Source of the DNA: Myxococcales bacterium
GTDB taxonomy: Bacteria; Myxococcota; UBA4151
Direction: 5' to 3'
DNA length: 56,052 nt
Assembly: GCA_002722845.1 (NCBI GenBank)
Contig: PBND01000012.1
Coordinates: 1 to 56,052 of the forward strand
The translations under genes were made by a program, and so were the position numbers. A model generated the notes under the pieces. It was not told the origin of the DNA. It ran no database searches and saw nothing but the letters and a program-made list of their open reading frames with translations. Position 1 is the first letter of the stretch, and each line of letters begins with the position of its first letter. Positions 23,967-32,991 of this stretch are shown piece by piece.

Positions 23967-24877
23967 GGGCGTACCTCCACGACGCCGGGGCTTTTGACTC
24001 GCCCCTGAATCCGTTTGCCGCTGCCGGCATTGAGGACGGCGATCATCTGACCCACAGCACCGTTGGCCAGAGCCTTGCCCCGGGCCCGAAGCACCATCCC
24101 GGCCTGGCGCAACTCCAGTTGGACGAGGTCGCCACGATTCACCACCACCGGCGGGCGCAGCAGATTGGGACGGAGCACCGTGCCGAGAGGCAGGGGGCGC
24201 CGGAGCACTTGACCGTTGATCGAGAAGGCCTTCAGACGGAAGTTGCGGGGCAGCAGGTCCAGGCTGCGCTGTACTTTTTGGTAGTCCCCCGGGCTCAACA
24301 CATGATGGCGATCGAAAGCCTCGGTGGTCACCGTGACCTGAGCCGTGCCGACGAGGCGAACCTGAAGGATGCGCTTTTGCACCAGGCGGCGTCCGGCCAT
24401 GATGTCCAGTCGAACGCTTGTGCGTGGTCCAAGCCTGGCACCGGGGGCAAGCCGGACTCGACCCGGTCGGCTGCCGGGGGGAACCTGTAGGGTTTGCAGG
24501 CGACCCATGGCCTCGACTCGCTCCAATTGGAGGTGGGGGCCATATTGCCGCTGTAACTGCTTTTTGATGAAGGTCAGTTGTTGGGCTTCGGTGATGCTGC
24601 CGCTGGCGCCGATGAGAGTGACGGTCTCGGGGACCGTGATGCCCGGAAGCCCAGAGGCCCGAAGGAGCCGGCGGATGTAGCGACCGGAGATCCGGCGCTT
24701 CTTGCCGTGATCTGGCGCCCGACCCAATCCGATCGCAGCATACTGCTGGAGCAGCGCACCACGGACACCTTGCTCCGCGGGGATGAGATCCGCGACGGTC
24801 ACGTCGCCCCCATTGACGGTGACCTCTGCAGGGAGGCTGTTGCCAAACAGCACCAGGCCGATGAGGATACCAGTCAT
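23963..24877 (-). CDS. flgA: flagellar P-ring assembly chaperone FlgA
   Basis: Periplasmic chaperone for P-ring formation, 304 residues. A weak signal peptide (MTGILIGLVLFGNSLPAEV) precedes an N-terminal domain and a SAF/antifreeze-like C-terminal domain with HHVLSPGDYQKV, RRPLPLGTVLRPNLL, VVNRGDLVQL, GKALANGAVGQMIAVLN and GRVKSPGVVEV, all typical FlgA motifs. It is longer than enterobacterial FlgA (~220), with extra sequence before the SAF domain. Overlaps flgG at its start and flgH at its stop. Confidence 0.92.
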   Translation of the reverse strand: MTGILIGLVLFGNSLPAEVTVNGGDVTVADLIPAEQGVRGALLQQYAAIGLGRAPDHGKKRRISGRYIRRLLRASGLPGITVPETVTLIGASGSITEAQQLTFIKKQLQRQYGPHLQLERVEAMGRLQTLQVPPGSRPGRVRLAPGARLGPRTSVRLDIMAGRRLVQKRILQVRLVGTAQVTVTTEAFDRHHVLSPGDYQKVQRSLDLLPRNFRLKAFSINGQVLRRPLPLGTVLRPNLLRPPVVVNRGDLVQLELRQAGMVLRARGKALANGAVGQMIAVLNAGSGKRIQGRVKSPGVVEVRP

Positions 24878-25662
24878 TAGCGTAACTGAACTGCGGAGCG
24901 CAGCATTTCATCGCTGGCCGAAATGATCTTCGAGTTCGCTTCGTAGGTGCGCTGTCCCGTGATCAGGTTCACCATTTCATCGACGACGCTGACGTTGGCG
25001 GTCTCCAAGAAGCCTTGGGCTAGGGTGCCGAGGCCCGTGTCGCCCGGATTGCCCACCACGGCGGTGCCCGATGCGTTGGTTTGGGCGAGCAGGTTGCGGC
25101 CTAGGGCCCGCAAACCCGATGGGTTGATAAAGTTGGCCAGCTGGATTTGTCCCACTTCGGTGGCCTGGGTTTGCCCGGCCTGGGTCACGCTGACGATGCC
25201 ATCGGCGGAGATGTTCATGCTCAGGGTGTCCGGTGGCAGGACGATTTGTGGCTCGATGGGGAGACCATCTGGATTGACCACGCGGCCTTGAGCATCCCGC
25301 CCAAAGTTTCCGGCTCGGGTATAGGCGATCTCGCCATTGGGACGAGTCACCTGGAAGAAGCCATTCCCCTCCACCGCCAGATCGAGGATATTGGCGGTGT
25401 TTTTCAGGCTGCCTTGGGCAAAGTCTCGGCTTGTGGCCACATGGCGCACGCCCAGGCCCGTCTGAATCCCCGATGGACTCTCCACGCCCTGCCCGGTGGC
25501 TTCACCGGGGGCCTTGATGGTCTGATAGAGGAGATCTTGGAACTCGGCCCGGCCCCGCTTGAAGCCGGTGGTATTGACGTTGGCCAGATTGTTCGACGTG
25601 ACATCCAGTTTACGCTGCTGGGCATCCATACCCGTCGATGCGATGTGTAGACTCCGTAACAT
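24877..25662 (-). CDS. flgG: flagellar distal rod protein FlgG
   Basis: Main distal-rod subunit, 261 residues, the standard length. N-terminal rod motif LHIASTGMDAQQRKLDVTSN followed by NLANVNTTGFKR; the central FlgE/F/G domain with VEGNGFFQV and AYTRAGNF; C-terminal SVVDEMVNLITGQRTYEANS with SASDEMLRSAVQLR. Exported by the flagellar type III system, so without a signal peptide. It follows flgF by 26 bases. Confidence 0.97.
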   Translation of the reverse strand: MLRSLHIASTGMDAQQRKLDVTSNNLANVNTTGFKRGRAEFQDLLYQTIKAPGEATGQGVESPSGIQTGLGVRHVATSRDFAQGSLKNTANILDLAVEGNGFFQVTRPNGEIAYTRAGNFGRDAQGRVVNPDGLPIEPQIVLPPDTLSMNISADGIVSVTQAGQTQATEVGQIQLANFINPSGLRALGRNLLAQTNASGTAVVGNPGDTGLGTLAQGFLETANVSVVDEMVNLITGQRTYEANSKIISASDEMLRSAVQLR

Positions 25663-25688
25663 AATGAAGCTCTCCTTAGCTCGTGGTG

Positions 25689-26447
25689 TTAGAATCGGCG
25701 CAGCAAGCCAATGGCCGCCGTATCCATTTGTTTGTATTGTTCGATGCCCTTGAGTTGGGCCTGGAAGCTCCGATGCAGAGCGATGAGGTCCACCATCGCC
25801 GCCACTGCATTGACGGTAGACTCTTCTAGGTATCCTTGGGCGACCTCTACGTCCTCTGCGACTTGGAGATCATCGGCTTCGAAGCGGTTACCGCCCACAT
25901 GTCTCAGGGATTCGGGGGGAGCGTAGGCCAGTCGGAGGTTGCCGATGAGGGCGTCCGCAGCCCGCACTTCACCGGCAGCGGTCACCGAAATGCGCGCGGT
26001 GTCTGGCGGTACCGTCAAGGGGCCGCCAGATCCTAGGACCAAAAGTCCATCGATGGTGGTGAGTTGGCCATCGGCCCGCTGGCGAAAGCGACCATCCCGG
26101 GTGATGAGTTCCTGGCCGTCGGCCCCTTCGACAACGAAATAGGCTTTGTTACCCCGCAGGGCGAGGTCCAGTTGGTTGCCGGTTTCACTGAGGGCCCCTT
26201 GTTCCTCTCGGATTCGCGACTCGTCGACTTTCACCATCGACGTGTCTCGGTTCACGACCCGTAAACTCATGTCCAAAGGGGCCTGCTCGACGATATCGTG
26301 CTGCTCCCCGGGCAAATGCTCTTTGAAGGAGACTGCGTGACGCCGGTAGCCAACGGAGGCGAGGTTTGCCAGGTCGTTGGCCACATGGTGGAGACGCTCT
26401 TCCCGAGCGAGGGCACCAGACATTGAGGTCCAAATTCCGTTGGCCAT
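25689..26447 (-). CDS. flgF: flagellar proximal rod protein FlgF
   Basis: Rod subunit, 252 residues, similar in plan to FlgG: N-terminal WTSMSGALAREERLHHVAND with NLANLASVGYRRHAVSF, central LRGNKAYFVVEG and TRDGRFRQRADGQL, C-terminal STVNAVAAMVDLIALHRSFQ. Placed before flgG as usual for flgF. AAGGAG lies 9 bases before the ATG and a sigma-54 promoter about 30 bases before it, making this the first gene of the flgF-G-A-H-I-J operon. Confidence 0.93.
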   Translation of the reverse strand: MANGIWTSMSGALAREERLHHVANDLANLASVGYRRHAVSFKEHLPGEQHDIVEQAPLDMSLRVVNRDTSMVKVDESRIREEQGALSETGNQLDLALRGNKAYFVVEGADGQELITRDGRFRQRADGQLTTIDGLLVLGSGGPLTVPPDTARISVTAAGEVRAADALIGNLRLAYAPPESLRHVGGNRFEADDLQVAEDVEVAQGYLEESTVNAVAAMVDLIALHRSFQAQLKGIEQYKQMDTAAIGLLRRF

Positions 26448-26479
26448 AAGCTCTGCTCCTTCCTTTCACCTTTGGAAAG

Positions 26480-26495
26480 GCAAGCCACGTGCCAG
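26480..26495 (-). promoter_or_regulatory. sigma-54 (RpoN) promoter of the flgFGAHIJ operon
   Basis: On the minus strand CTGGCAC-GTGGC-TTGC: the -24 element TGGCAC (26489-26494) and the -12 element TTGC (26480-26483) have the exact 10-base GG-to-GC spacing that RpoN needs and match the consensus at every core base. The expected start is near 26468, about 20 bases before the flgF ATG. rpoN itself is at 49.7-51.2 kb; the needed activator (FlrC/FleR type) is not in the window. Confidence 0.78.
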
Positions 26496-26524
26496 GGAGG
26501 CGCTCGGCAGGCTGGGAAAAAAGT

Positions 26525-26935
26525 TTAGAGGCCTGAGCGGTAGCCTAGATCGTCCAGTTGGCTCTGAACTTCCTTCAAGGCATCTTTTCGCCAAGCAGCC
26601 TTTGCTTTGTCTCGCAGGCTGAGGACGGACTCTTCCTCTCGTTTGGCCTGCAGCATCGCCTCACTGGCCTTCTGTAGCCGCTTTTGGAGTTCGGCCACCC
26701 GCTCAGCCTGGGCCCGTCGCTCGACGCGAAGGCGGCCAAGGAAGGCTTCCTCCGTTCGAATGAGCTGGGGATCGTGGGTGGTGAAACCTTGGCCTAGTCG
26801 TTCATCAAGGCGCCCGAGGGCGTCAATGCCCGCGATGAGGTCCCGCTGGCAGGACGCGAAAAGCTGTTCCGCTTCTTGGCGTTTGCGTTGTTTTAATCTG
26901 AGGAGTGCGTCGAGTCGGAAGCGAAAGCGCTTCAC
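26525..26935 (-). CDS. fliJ: flagellar export chaperone FliJ
   Basis: A 136-residue, almost wholly helical coiled-coil protein beginning FRFRLDALLRLKQRKRQEAE, the usual FliJ opening, rich in Arg, Glu, Gln and Ala. FliJ sits in the central stalk of the export ATPase FliI. Here it lies after fliA, to which it is coupled by ATGA, and not next to fliI. The match rests on N-terminus, length and coiled-coil character, so identity is good but not certain. A short T-run follows its stop before the sigma-54 promoter. Confidence 0.83.
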   Translation of the reverse strand: MKRFRFRLDALLRLKQRKRQEAEQLFASCQRDLIAGIDALGRLDERLGQGFTTHDPQLIRTEEAFLGRLRVERRAQAERVAELQKRLQKASEAMLQAKREEESVLSLRDKAKAAWRKDALKEVQSQLDDLGYRSGL

Positions 26936-27672
26936 GCCACCCCCATACGCCGCTCAAGCATGCCGCGGAGTTTGCGGGTGGCTTCGCTGTGGAGTTGGGA
27001 GACCCGCCCCACGGTGACGCCGAGGACTTCTGCGATCTCGCGGTAGGTCAGATCTTCCTGATAATAGAGCGCGAGGAGCAATTGGAGTCGCTCGGGTAAG
27101 TGGCCAATGGATTCGGCGAGCATGCCTTGGGCCTGCCGAGAGGCCACTTCTTCGTGGATATCGGATGTTGTGTTGAGAGAAGCGAGAATGGCGCCGCCGC
27201 TACGGGAGCGCTCGTCATCACCACCGGTCTCGTCGTAGACCAGCCAACTGCTGTTGGCTTCGGCCCGTAGATCTTCCACCTCCGCCGGACTGATGGAGAG
27301 CGCCTTGGCTAACTCGGCGGCGTCAGCCTCGCGGCCGAGCTCGGCCTTCAACTGATCTTGGGCCTGACGCAGGCTGTTGATGCGGCCCCGGTGACGACGG
27401 CTGAGATGATCCTTCTTGCGCAGGTCATCGAGGATCGCCCCCTTGATTCGGTATTCGGCATAGGCATCAAAGCGCTCTGAACGACTGGCATCGTAACGGT
27501 CGATTGCGTCGATGAGGCCAATCACCCCGACCTGCTCAAGGTCCGCAAGGTCGACAACCGCCGGGAGTCGACGGACGATTCGCCGAGCGACCCGCCGAAC
27601 CAGCGGCATGAACTGTTCGATCCGCCGGGCCCGATCATTGTCGGTTTGGGCAAAGGGATAGGCTCCAGTCAT
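26932..27672 (-). CDS. fliA: flagellar sigma-28 factor FliA
   Basis: Sigma factor for late flagellar genes (246 residues). Region 2 has RIVRRLPAVVDLADLEQVGV with GLIDAIDRYDASRSERFDAY and RIKGAILDDLRKKDHLSRR; region 3 follows; region 4 has HLPERLQLLLALYYQEDLTY and REIAEVLGVTVGRVSQLHSE. These are FliA/WhiG-type sequences. Coupled to flhG before it and fliJ after it. The antagonist flgM is not in the window. Confidence 0.96.
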   Translation of the reverse strand: MTGAYPFAQTDNDRARRIEQFMPLVRRVARRIVRRLPAVVDLADLEQVGVIGLIDAIDRYDASRSERFDAYAEYRIKGAILDDLRKKDHLSRRHRGRINSLRQAQDQLKAELGREADAAELAKALSISPAEVEDLRAEANSSWLVYDETGGDDERSRSGGAILASLNTTSDIHEEVASRQAQGMLAESIGHLPERLQLLLALYYQEDLTYREIAEVLGVTVGRVSQLHSEATRKLRGMLERRMGVA

Positions 27673-28556
27673 GGGCTCACCCCATCCTCGGCCAGTTGCT
27701 CCCAGAAACGACCTTCTTGCTCGTCGGGGGCCTCCATCATGTCGAGGCGCTGGGCCAACTGGGCTAGGCAGCGGGAGGCTGGAGCCGAGGGGAAACGTAG
27801 GACGACAGGCTCCTGGCCCATCACCGCCTTTTGAACGGCTTGGTCGTAATAGACATGGCCTAAGAGTTGGATGTCCACGTCGAGGAATCGACCAGCGACC
27901 CGCTCCAAGCGCTCGTGAACCACCTGAGCAGCACTGGATTGACGCACGGAGTTGACCAGCAGTTGGAAGCGCTGGATATCCTTCCGCTGACGCAACACCT
28001 TGATGACCGCATAGGCATCGGCCAAGGCGGTAGGCTCCGGGTTGACCACCACCACCACCTCGTGGGCGCCACCGGCAAAGAAGATGACGTTGGAGCTGAT
28101 GCCAGCCCCTGTGTCGACGAGCAGAGTGTCATAGCGAGACTTCAGGCGATCGAGGGCGACCAGAAGCCGGCCTTTTTGGGCCTCGCTCAGCGTTGTAATT
28201 TCGCTCATGCCTGAGGCCGCCGGCAGCACGTCCACGTCTTGCGGCCCATGGAGAATGATATCGTCGATATCCCGATTGCCGCTCACCACATCGCCGAGAT
28301 GGCCCACGGGCGCCAGGCCGAGGAGAATGTCCACATTGGCTAAGCCGAGATCCGCATCGAGAACCAGCACCCGTCGGCCTCGCCGGCTCATTTCGACGGC
28401 GAGGTTCGCCACTACGTTTGATTTACCGACCCCGCCTTTGCCGCTGGTGACCGCAATGACCCGTGGCGGCTTGTTCGCCGCACGTTTCTCTTCCCGCCGG
28501 TTGCTGGCGAGTTGCTGAAGGTCACGCAGTGTTTTTGCCTGATCCGAAGCTGACAT
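27669..28556 (-). CDS. flhG: flagellar number regulator FlhG (MinD-like ATPase)
   Basis: ParA/MinD-type ATPase that limits flagellar number and stimulates FlhF. Residues 1-20 (MSASDQAKTLRDLQQLASNR) carry the DQAxxLR motif that activates the FlhF GTPase. The deviant Walker A is SGKGGVGKSN, then LVLDADLGLANVDILLG and DTLLVDTGAGISSNV. Start chosen at 28556 because it gives the DQAxxLR N-terminus and overlaps the flhF stop (TAATG); a longer opening runs back through flhF. 295 residues. Confidence 0.95.
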   Translation of the reverse strand: MSASDQAKTLRDLQQLASNRREEKRAANKPPRVIAVTSGKGGVGKSNVVANLAVEMSRRGRRVLVLDADLGLANVDILLGLAPVGHLGDVVSGNRDIDDIILHGPQDVDVLPAASGMSEITTLSEAQKGRLLVALDRLKSRYDTLLVDTGAGISSNVIFFAGGAHEVVVVVNPEPTALADAYAVIKVLRQRKDIQRFQLLVNSVRQSSAAQVVHERLERVAGRFLDVDIQLLGHVYYDQAVQKAVMGQEPVVLRFPSAPASRCLAQLAQRLDMMEAPDEQEGRFWEQLAEDGVSP

Positions 28557-29827
28557 TAGGGGTTCCATTGCTCCAGAATCAGTCGAACGAGTCGCTCCGC
28601 CGTTGCCGGTTCGATATCCTCGGGGACGCGTTGACCAGTTGTAAAGTACGTCAAGGGACGATCCGTTCGAAGGTGCGCATTCAGTATACTGCCATGCCCA
28701 ACGCATTCATCCATCTTTGTAATCACGAGCTCACGATAGTTCAGGGGCGAAAAGGCCCGGGTGATTTCAGCCAGCGTCCTTGGGTTTGTGCCCGCCGCAA
28801 GGCAGAGGACTCGGTCCGTAGCCCGATGTCCGTCGAGGAGGTCGCCCAACTCCGTAAGCGCCCGTTCATCCTTTGGGTTCCTGCCGGCACTATCGATGAG
28901 GATGAGGTCACAGCTTGCGAGGGCTGCAATCGCTTTACGTAACTCCTCGACGCTGCGGGCAACCTTTAACTCAAGCCCCATAATTTCGCTGTAGGCGGCG
29001 AGTTGTTCGACAGCGGCAATCCGGTAGGTATCCAGCGTGATCAAGCCAACTTTCCGACCAAATCGAATGGTCGCGTCCGCGGCGATCTTGGCGATGGTTG
29101 TCGTCTTACCAACCCCCGTCGGACCCAGGAAAGCGACGACCCGTTTCCCTGGTCGGCGGGAGAGCGGTGGCGCCAACTGAATGCGCTGCAATAAGTCTCT
29201 AGCGAGGGCGCGCCGCAGACCTTGGTGGTCGTCGGCTTCGAAACCCTCAAGGCTCCGAACCATGTCTTCAGCCAGGACATCCTCGACGCCATTGTAGGTG
29301 AGCAGCGAGTACAGTCGTGCTTGGGCTGGAGAGAAGCCCATGCCGCCTTGGCAGCGAACCTCCGCAAGAACGGCCCTCAAGAGATCGGTCGTTTCGCTTA
29401 AGCCTTGGTCCAGGTGGCGTCCGAGTTCTGTGAGTTGGCCGTTGGTCTGATCCTCGAAGGCCGGCTGGGGCGAGAGGGTCATTCGTTTGACTTCTCGGCG
29501 TAGCGCTTTGAGCTCTTCGGTCACCGACTCCGCTTGCTCAGGCGTCTTCCTTTGCTTCCCTTTAGAGGCTTTGGGGGGGGCGACAGGCTCGGTTTTCTCG
29601 GCCTGCTGGTACGCGGCTGCGCCAAAACGCTGATCTGCTTTTGGAAAGAGCGGTGTGACATCCTCACCGCGGTCAGACTCGTTAACTCCCGCTCGAACCT
29701 CGAATTTTTCATGGCGGCCGTCATCGCATTGACGAGTCTCAAGAATCACCGCCTCGGTGCCGAGCTGCTCTCGGACCTGTCGGAGGGCTTCCTTGATGCT
29801 ACTTCCTGCGAAGGTACGAATCTGCAC
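28556..29827 (-). CDS. flhF: flagellar placement GTPase FlhF
   Basis: SRP-type GTPase that sets polar flagellar position. N-terminal B domain (MQIRTFAGSSIKEALRQVRE), basic linker, then the NG domain with G1 GPTGVGKTTTIAKIA, LITLDTYRIAAVEQL, and G3 written DSAGRNPKD (family usually DTAGR), G4 TKMDE, and TTGQRVPEDIEPA. The 423-residue length is normal. With FlhG it suggests one or few polar flagella. Thirteen bases after flhA. Confidence 0.95.
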   Translation of the reverse strand: MQIRTFAGSSIKEALRQVREQLGTEAVILETRQCDDGRHEKFEVRAGVNESDRGEDVTPLFPKADQRFGAAAYQQAEKTEPVAPPKASKGKQRKTPEQAESVTEELKALRREVKRMTLSPQPAFEDQTNGQLTELGRHLDQGLSETTDLLRAVLAEVRCQGGMGFSPAQARLYSLLTYNGVEDVLAEDMVRSLEGFEADDHQGLRRALARDLLQRIQLAPPLSRRPGKRVVAFLGPTGVGKTTTIAKIAADATIRFGRKVGLITLDTYRIAAVEQLAAYSEIMGLELKVARSVEELRKAIAALASCDLILIDSAGRNPKDERALTELGDLLDGHRATDRVLCLAAGTNPRTLAEITRAFSPLNYRELVITKMDECVGHGSILNAHLRTDRPLTYFTTGQRVPEDIEPATAERLVRLILEQWNP

Positions 29828-29840
29828 TTAGGGTGATCTC

Positions 29841-31916
29841 TCAGTTTGTGATCGGGACTTCACCGATCACCTCTAAACGAAAGTGGGAGGGCACTTCCCG
29901 ATGACTTAAGACGACCAGATTGCTCAGGTGCCGGGCGACGAAATCCCGCAGAGGGCGCCGAATTTCAGCCGGTACGATCACAAGGGGTTGCCGTCCACTC
30001 AAGGCGAAGCGCTCCATTTGGTCCTGCAATGTCTGCAGCAAGGTACGTGCCGTCTCCGGTTGGAGCCCCACGTGAATCTCCGAATCAATGGCCGTTAAGG
30101 ACTCCCTGATCGCCTGTGCGGCGCCGCCACTGAGAACGATGCCGTGGATGGTACGCTCCTCATCGGCTAGTTCCGTGCAAATGGCCGGGCCGAGCCGATA
30201 GCGAATATATTCGGTGAGGATATCGGTGTTGCGGGTCTCGGAAATTCGGTCGGCGAGGGTCTCCAAGATGGTCCTCATGTCCCGGATGCTTACCTTCTCG
30301 CGAACCAGGTTGCGTAGGATCCGGAGCAATTCGCCATTGCTGAGTTTGGCCGGCACCAGATCGTCCACAAGCTTGGGTGCACTCTTGGCCGTGACTCGGA
30401 GGATGTCGTCCAACTCCTGGCTGCCCAACAATTCGCTGACATGATTGGAGATCACCTCCGTTAGGTGGGTGGCGATGACCGTGGAACTGTCCACGACGGT
30501 GTAGCCACTGAGCTCGGCCTCGTCCCGTTTGCTGGCATCGATCCAAAGGGCGTCGAGACCGAAGGCCGGTTCCACGGTGGGGATCCCCTCGATGGTCTCG
30601 ATGACATGACCAGGGTCCATGGCGAGGAATTGGCCGTAGAGGCTCTCACCTTTTGCCACCTCTACCCCCTTGATAAGGATCCGGTACTCATTGGCCGGGA
30701 GCTCCACGTTATCCCGAATATGGATCTGGGGAATGATCAGTCCTAACTGTAAAGCGACTTGCTTGCGCACCGCCATGATCCGGTCCAGCAAATCACCATC
30801 CCGACTGGCATCCACCAAAGGAATCAGTGGGTAGCTCACCTCAAGGGCGATCATGTCCACCGGGAGCATGCGCTCAAGTCGCTCCCGCTCGCTGAGGCCT
30901 TCTAGTTCTTTAGATTTCAGGCTTTGGGCCTCTGCGCTTGCCTCTTCTTCCTCTTTTCCCGAGGCCCGCTGTGCGAGGTAGAAGAAGCCGCCACCGAGAA
31001 CAAGGAAGGGGATCGTTGGCATGCCAGGGATCAAGGCCATGCCAGCGACGACGACCGAGACCACCCGCAGTTTCTGCCCGCTTTGAAAGAGTTGGCTCGT
31101 CAGCTCTTCGCTCACAAGTCCCTTGGAGCCGGCCCGGGCGACCACGATACCGGCCGCCACCGAGATCAACAGGGCTGGCATCTGACTGACCAGGCCGTCA
31201 CCAATGGTGAGGACGGTGTAGTTTGTAGCCGCTGCCGCCAGGGGCATTTCCCGTTGGGCCACGCCGATAATCAACCCAGCGATAATATTGATGGCCGTGA
31301 TCATCAGGCCGGCGATGGCATCTCCGCGAACAAACTTGGATGCACCGTCCATGGAGCCATAAAAATCGGCTTCCTGACGAATCTCCTCCCGCCGCCTCTT
31401 GGCCTCTCGGTCGTCGATGATGCCGGCGCCGAGATCCGCGTCGATCGCCATCTGTTTGCCGGGCATCGCATCGAGGGTAAACCGAGCGGACACTTCAGCG
31501 ATTCGGCCAGCGCCCTTGGTGATGACCATGAAGTTGATGATGATCAGAATCAGAAAGACGATGACACCGACGACGTAGTTGCCGCCGACGACGAAGGTGC
31601 CGAACGTGGAGATGACCCGGCCCGCAGCCTCCGTGCCCTCATGGCCGTGAAGGAGAATGAGGCGAGTCGTGCCCACGTTGAGGGATAGCCGCAAGAGCGT
31701 CGTGCCCAGCAAAAGGGCCGGAAAGACCGAGAAATCGGAAGGACGCTCGATGTAGAGGGTGCCCACGAGAATGACCATCGCCACACTGATCGACAGGGCA
31801 AGAAGTGCGTCCATCATCGCCGGTGGCACCGGGAGGATCATCAACAACACGATAAGGACCAGCCCCGTGGCGGTCGCTATATTCCCCCGCCCGGGAGGTT
31901 TGCTGATCTCGTTCAT
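29841..31916 (-). CDS. flhA: flagellar export gate protein FlhA
   Basis: Large export-gate component, 691 residues. N-terminal ~8 transmembrane helices with the conserved cytoplasmic loop (FTLDAMPGKQMAIDADLGAG and DREAKRRREEIRQEADFYGS), then a cytoplasmic domain binding export substrates (ELPANEYRILIKGVEVAKGE, WIDASKRDEAELSGYTVVD, TLADRISETRNTDILTEYIR). Coupled to flhB by ATGA. Confidence 0.97.
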   Translation of the reverse strand: MNEISKPPGRGNIATATGLVLIVLLMILPVPPAMMDALLALSISVAMVILVGTLYIERPSDFSVFPALLLGTTLLRLSLNVGTTRLILLHGHEGTEAAGRVISTFGTFVVGGNYVVGVIVFLILIIINFMVITKGAGRIAEVSARFTLDAMPGKQMAIDADLGAGIIDDREAKRRREEIRQEADFYGSMDGASKFVRGDAIAGLMITAINIIAGLIIGVAQREMPLAAAATNYTVLTIGDGLVSQMPALLISVAAGIVVARAGSKGLVSEELTSQLFQSGQKLRVVSVVVAGMALIPGMPTIPFLVLGGGFFYLAQRASGKEEEEASAEAQSLKSKELEGLSERERLERMLPVDMIALEVSYPLIPLVDASRDGDLLDRIMAVRKQVALQLGLIIPQIHIRDNVELPANEYRILIKGVEVAKGESLYGQFLAMDPGHVIETIEGIPTVEPAFGLDALWIDASKRDEAELSGYTVVDSSTVIATHLTEVISNHVSELLGSQELDDILRVTAKSAPKLVDDLVPAKLSNGELLRILRNLVREKVSIRDMRTILETLADRISETRNTDILTEYIRYRLGPAICTELADEERTIHGIVLSGGAAQAIRESLTAIDSEIHVGLQPETARTLLQTLQDQMERFALSGRQPLVIVPAEIRRPLRDFVARHLSNLVVLSHREVPSHFRLEVIGEVPITN

Positions 31917-32980
31917 TGACTCATACGCTCTCGAATCTGTTGAATCCGTGTCAGTACCTCAGCCACGGCCTGCCAAAGGCTACGGGGAACTTCGCCACCG
32001 ACCTTCACCTTGGCATACAAGATCCGCGCCAGGTATCGGTTCTCGACAACCGAAACACCGTGCTCGCGGGCCAGCTCCCGAATCCTTTTGGCGAGCAGGT
32101 CCGCACCTTTTGCCACCACAATGGGGGCTTCATCCCGGTCGGGCTGGTACCGGAGTGCCACGGCGAAATGAGTGGGATTGGTCACCACCACATCGGCGGA
32201 GGGCACGGCGGCGCCCAAGCGCTGAGAGGCGAGCAACATGGCTTTTTCCCGTCGTTTGGAACGAACCTCTGGTGAGCCTTCGCGGTTTTTGAACTCGTCT
32301 TTGACCTCTTTGGGCGTCATCTTCAGATCTTCGAGATGTCTCCAGCGCTGATAGAGAAGATCGCTGGCACCGATGATGGCCAGCAGTGCCCCTAAGGCAA
32401 AGACGAGGACCAGTCCCATTTCGGCGAGCTCGGTGAGCCCTTGAGAGGGCGTCATAAAGACGAGGGTCGGAAAGACGTGCCAGAAACTACCGATGACCAG
32501 ATAGCCGACGAAAGCTAAACCGGCGACTTTGGCGATACTTTTGGCGAATTCGGCAAAAGCCTTCACTCCACCGAACATCTGCTTGAATTTGGAGATCGGA
32601 TTGAGCTTCTTGATGTCGGGTTTTAGAGGCTCAAAGGTGACGAGACTGCCCACCTGAGCGAAGGCTGATGCCAATACAAGGCCGCTGCTCATCAGCATCA
32701 CCGCGCCCAGCGGAATGAGCACCAAAAACAGCAGGTCTGAACCGACGCCAGTCAGCGGTTCGTGAGCGCGGGCGATACGCTCGTAGCTTCGGTGGACGAG
32801 GAGAATGAGGCCTTCCGCCAGTGGGCCACCGAGGGCCAGAGCCGCCAATGCTGCCCCAAAGATCATGACCACACTGCCGATCTCTCGGCTAAAGGGAACC
32901 TGTCCTTTTTCTCGAGCCTTATTGATTTTATCCGGCGTCGCCGGCTCTGTTTTTGAGTCCTTTTCTTCGTCCTCAGCCAC
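31913..32980 (-). CDS. flhB: flagellar export switch protein FlhB
   Basis: Specificity-switch component of the export gate. N-terminus DSKTEPATPDKINKAREKGQ and VPFSREIG are typical; four membrane helices; the autocleavage site NPTH is present in VVVTNPTHFAVALRY, so switching from hook to filament substrates should be intact. The 355-residue length is normal. Eleven bases after fliR. Confidence 0.97.
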   Translation of the reverse strand: MAEDEEKDSKTEPATPDKINKAREKGQVPFSREIGSVVMIFGAALAALALGGPLAEGLILLVHRSYERIARAHEPLTGVGSDLLFLVLIPLGAVMLMSSGLVLASAFAQVGSLVTFEPLKPDIKKLNPISKFKQMFGGVKAFAEFAKSIAKVAGLAFVGYLVIGSFWHVFPTLVFMTPSQGLTELAEMGLVLVFALGALLAIIGASDLLYQRWRHLEDLKMTPKEVKDEFKNREGSPEVRSKRREKAMLLASQRLGAAVPSADVVVTNPTHFAVALRYQPDRDEAPIVVAKGADLLAKRIRELAREHGVSVVENRYLARILYAKVKVGGEVPRSLWQAVAEVLTRIQQIRERMSQ

Positions 32981-32991
32981 CTTCTACCCCC

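Noticed and set aside
23967-24911. Long N-terminal extension of flgH
   Set aside because: It is out-of-frame flgA sequence; the real FlgH starts with a lipoprotein signal at 23966.
30924-31688. Plus-strand open frame of 254 codons inside flhA
   Set aside because: Antisense of transmembrane helices, rich in Asp, His and Gly; not a gene.
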